Below, piece by piece: positions 17,805 through 24,800 of a stretch of DNA of 64,000 nt (positions within the stretch are counted from its first letter, which is position 1; each line of letters starts with the position of its first letter). Below the pieces are notes generated by a model that had not been told where the DNA came from, made no database searches, and worked only from the letters and a program-made list of their open reading frames with translations. The translations under genes and the position numbers were made by a program. The stretch comes from Pedobacter changchengzhani. Its GTDB lineage: Bacteria > Bacteroidota > Bacteroidia > Sphingobacteriales > Sphingobacteriaceae. The DNA is taken from positions 62,001 to 126,000 of the forward strand of contig NZ_SJCY01000004.1 in assembly GCF_004354365.1 (NCBI RefSeq), given 5' to 3'.

Positions 17805-18257
17805 TTAATATAAATCTTCAATAACATACTTCGTTTCATTATATTGAAAAGAGCTTCCCTTTTTCAGGTCTTTCATGCTTGCATAAATTGGCGCATTGGT
17901 AGAAATACCAAAAAATACCTCACCATCCACCTCAACTTTTTCACTAGATACACTGATGAAAAATGTAATTTGATCTGTTACCACCACTGCTCCGGACTCA
18001 ACAATTTTACTTTCTTCCATTACGTTCATTGAATTAAGATAGTTTAATTCTTGATCAGCAAATATGAGTTCATTTCCTATCGCGTTTAGTACTTCCAGTT
18101 TATCCGCTTTGCGATCTTCAGTTTGACTGTCGCTTTCGTTTTGGCTATAGGCATCTTTATGGATTTCAGCCTCCCGCTCCTTAAAACTATCAACAAGTTC
18201 TTGCTGTTTTTGAATACAAGCTTTTAATATCTGTGTTTTGGTTATTTTATTTTGCAT
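17805..18257 (-). CDS. GreA/GreB-like C-terminal domain protein
   Basis: A 150-residue protein with a helical, charged N-terminus (KQQELVDSFKEREAEIHKDAYSQNESDSQTEDRK) and a C-terminal half that follows the GreA/GreB FKBP-like fold: AVVVTDQITFFISVSS ... FFGISTNAPIYASMKDLKKGSSFQYNETKYVIEDLY. Relatives in Bacteroidota are often mislabelled as 3-oxoacyl-ACP synthase, but no thiolase fold is present. Acidic residues (QNESDSQTED) sit at a coiled-coil tip position, as in secondary-channel RNA polymerase factors. That role is inference. The gene stands alone at the edge of an accessory region. Confidence 0.68.
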   Translation of the reverse strand: MQNKITKTQILKACIQKQQELVDSFKEREAEIHKDAYSQNESDSQTEDRKADKLEVLNAIGNELIFADQELNYLNSMNVMEESKIVESGAVVVTDQITFFISVSSEKVEVDGEVFFGISTNAPIYASMKDLKKGSSFQYNETKYVIEDLY

Positions 18258-18297
18258 AATTTATTTGATGTTTTAATTGTGATAAAGGTATTATTAT

Positions 18298-18432
18298 TTA
18301 TCTCTCGATGATAGTTAAAGCGCTAAGATAATTTTCAACTAATCTCGATAAACTTAACTTTTTTGTTGAAGCGTAATGCTTAGCTTTTTCAATCATCCGT
18401 TGATTGAGCTTTAATGTGAGTTTAGTTTCCAT
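18298..18432 (-). CDS. Short ribbon-helix-helix antitoxin-like protein (DUF6364-like), probably truncated
   Basis: The minus strand gives 44 residues beginning METKLTLKLNQRMIEKAKHY and ending LVENYLSALTIIER. This is the N-terminal strand-helix-helix of DUF6364-type antitoxins, which usually run to about 75-85 residues with a toxin-binding tail. Here the stop falls right after the DNA-binding part, and no PIN-type toxin follows. Either a remnant or a solo DNA-binding peptide. The Met start and clean frame argue for at least past function. Confidence 0.5.
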   Translation of the reverse strand: METKLTLKLNQRMIEKAKHYASTKKLSLSRLVENYLSALTIIER

Positions 18433-18539
18433 ATTTGTGATTTTTATACGGTTAAATATGTTAAAATTTGAACGTATTAAATGTAGTTTGCTTTTTTTCT
18501 GGAATTTCTGCTAAATTTTGGAGATTTGAAACCGTGTAT

Positions 18540-18982
18540 TTAAGCTAATAATGATTGAGAGTGTTTTGAAAGGCAAACGCTGTGAGGTTTTGCAAACCCT
18601 TTTATGGTAAAATCTTGCAAAACTTGAGTTGCCCATTTTCTGGATTGAATGGCACGTTCGGAATTTACTTTGTAGCCAACGGCAATAATAGCCGAAAGAT
18701 TATAGTGATTGGTGTTATACGTTTTACCATCTTGGGCAGTTATTCGAAAATTTCGAACAACTGCTGTTTCCTCTAGCTCACTATCAGAAAATATTTTTTT
18801 GAGGTGATAATTAATCGTGTGTGTTTCTACTTGATAAAGCTCGCCATCATTTTTTGGCTTAGCCAAATGTTTTCATCTTCATAAATGGCATTTATGCCAC
18901 CATCTCCTGAAGATGCAATAAAGGTTAAATACTCAACCGATGAAGAGCGCATGAGTTGCTTGTCTTGATTGTTTTTTTTCAT
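18540..18982 (-). pseudogene. RhuM-family gene, frameshifted and truncated
   Basis: From the ATG at 18982 the frame reads MKKNNQDK ... FIASSGDGGINAIYEDENIW, then breaks. The continuation ELYQVETHTINYHLKKIF ... DGKTYNTNHYNLSAIIAVGYKVNSERAIQSRKWATQVL is in another frame. One missing base in a Met-Met-Ala-Glu segment near 18864 explains the shift. The RhuM core is recognisable, but the protein ends at ...DFTIKGFAKPH plus a few residues, whereas family members usually run past 300. RhuM genes are common cargo of restriction-modification loci. This copy is dead. Confidence 0.85.
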
Positions 18983-19010
18983 AATCGTAACTACTTAACC
19001 CTTATTTATT

Positions 19011-19165
19011 TTAATTCATCGGTTTAATCATACTTTCAATAAACCCAATTTCTGCTTCAGTTAAACCGTATTTGGCATAAAGCTATTGATCTATTTCTGA
19101 AATTGTTTTTAACCAGTCATTAGCTTATTTTTTTGTGAAGTTTTGAAGAGGAAAGAATTTGTAGG
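19011..19165 (-). pseudogene. Degenerate second copy of a restriction-modification-type C-terminal tail
   Basis: The minus strand reads ...EIDQ*LYAKYGLTEAEIG FIESMIKPMN* with at least two in-frame stops. It is clearly homologous to the better-kept copy at 20046-20267. It lies immediately upstream (transcriptionally) of the RhuM pseudogene, as the other copy lies upstream of the Bro-N gene. Confidence 0.75.
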
Positions 19166-19172
19166 TTTTTAA

Positions 19173-20015
19173 TTATACATCATTATTTTCTTTCAATTCA
19201 TTTGTAATACCAAGGTTTTTAAAATTTTGTTTACTTATAACTTTTGCACCCGATTTTTTTTCTAATTCTTTTCTTGCATTTCCTGCTATCGTTCCGCCCT
19301 CTTTGGCAGCTTTGTGATTTTCTACAAAACCTGTGGCATTTTTATTTTTTGCTATTTCAGTAGTAGATGCTTCGCCAAGCATAGTGAAAATTAATTCCAA
19401 ATCAGACATGTGGTCGCGAAGATTTTCGTTGGCTTTGGTTAAGCCTTTGAGATTTTTATACTCACTCGGAATTATGCCAAAGGTAGCTTTGCTGATTTCG
19501 GCTGTTAAAATGGAGTATTCTTTGCCCTCTTTTACGCCACGTTGTTTCCATTCGTTGGTTAATTCATCACGAACTTGTATGCCTCTAATTCTTTTTTCTA
19601 TCCAGGCATCGCTATAGCCTTTGGCTTTATAAGTGGCTCTTATGCGTGCTTGTGCCAATTCAGGATTTTCTATTTCGGCAATGCGTTCGGCACCAACTTG
19701 AGCCAGCCATTGTTTGAAAGGTTCGGCTTTGGGTGAGGGTACGGATTGAATAATTCTTAATAAGCCTTGCTTGGAAGCACAATCTGTAGCATATTTTTTT
19801 CCATCAGTGGCTACTAATTTGAGTTGTCGACAAATTGTCGATAACTCGAAACCTGATAATTTTTCACGCTTTTTCATTCTGTACCAATAATCCTTTGGAT
19901 CAGCACTATCTGTCAAAACAGCTATAACATCTACCACTGCAAAAAACCATTCTTGCTCTTCTTCATTCCAGTCAGAACGAATTTGTTTATTTTCAAATAA
20001 TTTTACACCGCTCAT
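19173..20015 (-). CDS. Bro-N domain protein (phage antirepressor / DinD-like)
   Basis: A 280-residue protein with an N-terminal BRO domain (VKLFENKQIRSDW, WFFAVVDVIAVLTDSADPKDYW, ATDCASKQGLLRIIQSVPSPKAEPFKQWLA) and a longer helical C-terminal half with DELTNEWKQRGVKEGKEYSILTAEI. Proteins of this type are phage antirepressors, or DinD-like chromosomal proteins often carried inside restriction-modification loci. The frame is intact although both neighbours are broken. It is flanked on each side by a copy of the same R-M tail. Its function here is not known. Confidence 0.85.
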   Translation of the reverse strand: MSGVKLFENKQIRSDWNEEEQEWFFAVVDVIAVLTDSADPKDYWYRMKKREKLSGFELSTICRQLKLVATDGKKYATDCASKQGLLRIIQSVPSPKAEPFKQWLAQVGAERIAEIENPELAQARIRATYKAKGYSDAWIEKRIRGIQVRDELTNEWKQRGVKEGKEYSILTAEISKATFGIIPSEYKNLKGLTKANENLRDHMSDLELIFTMLGEASTTEIAKNKNATGFVENHKAAKEGGTIAGNARKELEKKSGAKVISKQNFKNLGITNELKENNDV

Positions 20016-20045
20016 CTTTTTTTAATTTTGTAAAATTCATCTAAA

Positions 20046-20267
20046 TCACGCCATTGGTTTAATCATGCTTCCTATAAACACAATTTTTTCTTCGGTTAAA
20101 CCGTATTTGGCATACAGTTGCTGGTCTATTTCTGGGATAGGTTTTGACCAATCAATATCAGAAGTAGTTGTGAAGTCTTGGAGGGGAACGAATTTATAGG
20201 TTTTTGAGGTAGCATCTTGACTGGCTTTTGCTAAACTATGCATAAAACGTACAAATCTTGTTGACAA
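20046..20267 (-). pseudogene. C-terminal fragment of a restriction-modification-type protein (copy 1)
   Basis: A 73-codon frame: RFVRFMHSLAKASQDATSKTY, then PLQDFTTTSDIDWSKPIPE, IDQQLYAKYGLTEEKIVFIG and SMIKPM. This resembles the conserved end of large adenine-specific methylase or restriction proteins. The exact family (type IIG/Eco57I-like or other) is uncertain. Everything 5' of this tail is missing, so it is a remnant. It precedes the intact Bro-N gene by 30 bp. Confidence 0.65.
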
Positions 20268-20331
20268 GTATTTAGTTAAATTTCACTCATATCTTCCCCG
20301 AAGGTACGAATTTTACAACCCCCAAATCTCC

Positions 20332-20784
20332 CTACTCAATCTCACACTTATTCGGCACAATCAAAACCGGACAAGCAGATTTTCTGGCCACATGCTCCGC
20401 AACACTGCCCATTAAAAAGCGGTATAATCCGGTTCTACCATAAGTGCCAATTACAATTAAATCAGCCTGCCATTCATCAGCTTGCAAAATAATACCGTTA
20501 ACGGCCATATCGAGCACGGTTAAATAGGTGGTTTTTATGCCATCACTAAATTTTGACTCCACTTCTTTAAGCAAAACATGGCTGTTTTCTTCGCTGTTAT
20601 CGTAGGTTTCTAAAAATACTGGCGCCAGCGTTAAATCGGGATTAATGTTGGCGGGCACAGGTTCAATTATATTCACTAAGGCCACTTCTGCGCCAAATGT
20701 ATGCGCCATGGCATAACCCGCTTTTGCAGCCTTTTCTGAGCAGGTGCTATTGTCAACAGCAATTAATATCTTTTTAAAGTTCAT
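20332..20784 (-). CDS. Universal stress protein (UspA family)
   Basis: A 150-residue single-domain Usp: N-terminal KILIAVDNSTCSEKAAKAGYAMA, then the ATP-binding G-x2-G-x9-G(S) pattern in GTYGRTGLYRFLMGSVAEHV and the closing strand CPVLIVPN. This marks the nucleotide-binding subgroup. Such proteins help survival under starvation and stress. It is monocistronic and divergent from the NlpC/P60 gene. Confidence 0.92.
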   Translation of the reverse strand: MNFKKILIAVDNSTCSEKAAKAGYAMAHTFGAEVALVNIIEPVPANINPDLTLAPVFLETYDNSEENSHVLLKEVESKFSDGIKTTYLTVLDMAVNGIILQADEWQADLIVIGTYGRTGLYRFLMGSVAEHVARKSACPVLIVPNKCEIE

Positions 20785-20888
20785 AACGTTTGGTTTTTTG
20801 TTCCTTATAAAAATACAAATTTAAAGCGAAAATGTAAGGCCATGGTCAGATTTTATTAGCTTAGCATTAAAATTCACTTTTACGAGAA

Positions 20889-21674
20889 ATGGAAAATCAA
20901 TATGGTATTTGCCGTATCGCAATCGCACCGTTAAGGGCAGAACCATCGGATAAAGCAGAAATTGCTTCTCAGTTGTTATTTGGCGAACATTTAGAAATTT
21001 TGCAAAAAGAAGAAAACTGGTGGTTGGTTCAAAATGGATACGATGGTTATCAAGGTTGGGTCGATTTTAGGCATTTGGCATCCATTTCTCAAGCAGAATT
21101 TATCGCCATGCACGATTGTAATGTACTCGTTCCACAAGGTTACAACCATACGCTTTCCGCAGAAAATGGTTCGCTTTACCATTTAAGTCCGGCTAGTAAT
21201 TTGCCGTTTTTTAAAGATGGATATTGCTTTGCCGGTCCAGAAAAGTTCAAAGTAAACTTCGAACCTCACGATGCTAATAAAGCAGATTTCGCAATTGAAA
21301 TAATTTCTTTTTCTAAGTTCTTCCAAAATACGCCATACTTATGGGGCGGACGAAATTTATTCGGACTAGACTGTTCGGGCTTTGTGCAAATCGTGTTTAA
21401 ATTATTGGGCATTAAACTAAATAGAGATGCTTACCAACAAGCTGAACAAGGTGTATTGGTTGGCTTTTTAGCGGAGTGTAAACCTGGCGATGTTGCTTTT
21501 TTTGACAATGCCGAAGGTAAAATTACCCATGTTGGTATTATGTTAAGCAACAACGAAATTATCCATTCCTCGGGTAAAGTTAGAATAGACCCTATAGATG
21601 ATCAAGGTATTTTTAATAAGGAATTGGGTAGGTACACGCATAAGTTGAGAATTATCAAACGGTTTGTAGATTAA
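20889..21674 (+). CDS. C40 (NlpC/P60) peptidoglycan peptidase with SH3 domains
   Basis: A 261-residue endopeptidase that cleaves the D-gamma-Glu to diaminopimelate link of wall peptides. An N-terminal SH3-like region (ICRIAIAPLRAEPSDKAEIASQLLFGE, WWLVQNGYDGYQGWVDF) precedes the NlpC/P60 domain. The catalytic Cys162 is in GLDCSGFVQ, His214 in ITHVGIML and His226 in IIHSSGKVRID. No signal peptide is obvious, so it may act on imported wall fragments in the cytosol, like the YkfC group. It lies upstream of the giant A2M-like gene but about 220 bp away. Confidence 0.88.
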   Translation: MENQYGICRIAIAPLRAEPSDKAEIASQLLFGEHLEILQKEENWWLVQNGYDGYQGWVDFRHLASISQAEFIAMHDCNVLVPQGYNHTLSAENGSLYHLSPASNLPFFKDGYCFAGPEKFKVNFEPHDANKADFAIEIISFSKFFQNTPYLWGGRNLFGLDCSGFVQIVFKLLGIKLNRDAYQQAEQGVLVGFLAECKPGDVAFFDNAEGKITHVGIMLSNNEIIHSSGKVRIDPIDDQGIFNKELGRYTHKLRIIKRFVD

Positions 21675-21895
21675 GAAGTGGCCTAGACGTATATGATTTG
21701 TTTCATAAATGTCGCTACGGAAGTACGAAATACACTGAAAAGAAAAAAGATTCAATATAAAGCTGTGTTTCTGTGACAAAAAAATATAATTTAACATACT
21801 GATAATAGTTAGTATGCACAGTTCCCGATGTATTCCTAAGGTAAGCCTAGAGGTGTTTTCGGGGTAAAATTCACTTAATACCATTAAAAATATCT

Positions 21896-24800
21896 ATGAA
21901 AATATCTTTAGCGTTCCTCCTACTTCTATTTTTAACTGCGCCAGGTTTTGCTCAAAATAAACTCTCACAGAGTAGGCAGTCGAGTAAATATGCTTACATC
22001 TATAAGTTAACCGATAAAGAAGCTTTTGAAGTTTACTCAAAACCGAAATTCAACATTACGGATAGGTTTTTCCACACGGTTGTAGATAGTTTTTTAATCG
22101 AGAAATTTTATAATAAACAATTGGATTTTGGCCATTATTTATTTGTGAGTGTGGTTAGAAACGACATAAATTACAAACTCAAAAGCGTGCAGAATACAAA
22201 CATTCAGTTTGTAAATAATTTAAAGGAGTTTCAGTTTTCTGTTGCCGATTTAAAAGGTAATCTGATTCAAAACGCCGATGTTACCATCGCAAAGCGTAAA
22301 AAAATAAATTTTGATCAGAAAGCCCAACTTTACAAATCATCATTCCCTAAAAAAGAAGAGGTAATTACCGTTAAATACGATGGCTTGAGCAATTTCTTTA
22401 ATTACGATTTGCACGACAGCGATTATAACCCTGAAAGATCTTGGTCGTTCTTTAAAAAATTGATTTATGCTTTTCCGATAAAATATACTTGGCAACCAAT
22501 TAAGAAATTGTTTAAAAAGCGATATAAAAAGCCGAAAACGTATTATTCAGGCTATATGGTGTTTAGCAAACCCAAATACAAACCTTTAGATACCGTTAAA
22601 TTAAAGGCTTATGTACTTACAAATAAGGGAGAATTAGTTAAGAATATTCGTGCAAAAGTGGGGTTGGTGACTGATGGTAAACCGAAAACTTTGGCTACGA
22701 TTTCGCCATATAAAGATGGTGGTTATGAGTACAGTTTCGTTTTAGCAGATAGCTTAAATTTAAAATTAGATCGAAGCTATAGTGTTTCCTTAACCGATAA
22801 TAAAAAGCTGTTTAATATGGTTTCTCAAAGCTTTAACTATGAAGATTATGAGCTTAAATCGCTTAATTTTTTAACCAGAACAGATCGAGAAGTTCATCAA
22901 ATTGGTACGCCAATATCACTTTATTTAAAAGCAACTGATGAAAATGAGCTCGCTGTACCCGACGGTAGAGTGGAGATTGTTGCCTTAACGGATAACGTAT
23001 CGGCATTTTATAAAGATAAAATTTTTGTACCTGATACACTTTGGAAAAAAAGCCTAAAATTAGATCCCGTTGGAGAAACAAAACTTATTCTGCCCGATAG
23101 CATTTTTCCTAAAGCGGATTTAAGATTCAGCCTAGATATCAATTTTTTAAATAGCAACAACGAAAGTAGGAGCGATAGAAAATCTTTAAGCTATAAATAC
23201 CTTAAAGGCGATTTGAAAGAAATTGAATCGTCGTTGGTGAAGGATAGTTTATTAATTGATTATTGTGTAAATGATAAATCTACTAAAGAGAAAGCAAGTG
23301 TTTTGTGGTTTACAAAAGACGATTTATTGCTCGATTCGCAGTTTGTTTCTTTACCAAAAACTTTTAAAACCGATTATCGTGCTTCCTATATTAAAGTAAA
23401 AACTGCGGGAGGTTTAAAAGAACATATATATATTAGCGATTTTTATCCAAATCTTTCAATTGGTGCATTGCAGTCGAAAGATTCGTTACGTGTTTTGGTC
23501 AATAATGAAAACAAAATCCCGTTCTGGTACACAATTTTTTCTGGCAATAAGGTAATTTCGAAAGGTTATACAACGGTTTTAGATACGCTCTTAAAACATA
23601 CGGCTAATAAAGCTGCGCAAATTCAAATTAATTATTTTTGGGATGAACGAGAGAAAACTGAGGAGGCAAGCGCAGTTTATAATCCAAATATTTTAAATGT
23701 CAAACTCATCTCGCCTGATGTGGTATATCCAGGTCAAAAGGTAAATATGCTGGTTAAAGTAACGGATGTGAATAATTTGCCTGTTGCAAATACCGATTTA
23801 ACCGCCTACGCATCAACTTCAAAATTTAAAAATAATTACATCCCTTTCATTCCTACGTTTCAAAAAGGATTGAGTGTTCGCAAAAAAAACAATCTGCAAA
23901 TTGAAACTGATGATAGCAGTATTGGTTATAATGTTAGATTAAATTGGTTAAAATGGGGCAAAGCTTTACGCTTAGATACCATAGAATATTATAAATTCAC
24001 CCATCCGAATAATATTTATTCTATCACAGAAAACACGAACGACACCACTACTCAAGTTGCTCCATTTGCGATATTAAATGGCGATATAGAACCCGTAAAA
24101 GTTCTTTATATAGATGAAATACCAGTGTTTTTTAATCAGGCAGACCAATTACAGCATTATGCTTTTAAGGTAGAGCCGGGTAAACATAATTTTAGGTTGC
24201 GCACTGCAAATTTCATGATTACACTTGAAAACTTTGAGGTAATAAAAGGTAAAAAAACAATTGTTGGTATTTTGGCAGATAGTACAAATACGCTGGCTAA
24301 AGTCATCAGGCAACCAATTCAGTTTAATGCTTATGAAGCCCAACTTTTAAATAAGTATATGCTCAAAGTGGTGAATAATTTTAATGGAGAAAAAACAACA
24401 ATTGACGCTGGCGAAGATAAACTTCTACTTAATCCACCTCCAAATACTTTCGCTAATAATGAGTTGGTCATCGGACCGATAAAAGAAAATTTTTTGAATT
24501 TTAAAAGTGGAGGCGTTAGTCAAAATTTTATTAAAGAGAGTGGTTATACTTACACCTTTACACCAGGCTTAATTAAACAAAAGTCGTTTTTGGGCAACTA
24601 TGCCTTTAACACGAATTTAGGCGTAGGCTCCAATACTTCCAGTACCGATTTTACTCAATCTTTGCTTAAGAAAGGCGAAATTGATAGTATATGGGCAGAT
24701 TACCTAAACCTTAGAAGTTACAGCACACAACTTTTTAAAAACATTTTTACTAAATACAATGAAGGCGGGCGTTTAGCATTTAAAATCGATACCGCATTTA

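Noticed and set aside
17805..18257. 3-oxoacyl-ACP synthase, a label often given to this family
   Set aside because: At 150 residues, with a coiled N-terminus and a GreA/GreB-like C-terminus, it has no thiolase-fold motifs.
18447..18479. An operator palindrome for the short ribbon-helix-helix protein
   Set aside because: The outer ATACG/CGTAT bases pair, but the inner part does not, and I found no second copy.
17720..20330. A complete genomic island with attachment sites
   Set aside because: No integrase, no tRNA target and no flanking direct repeats were seen. Only decayed cargo remains.
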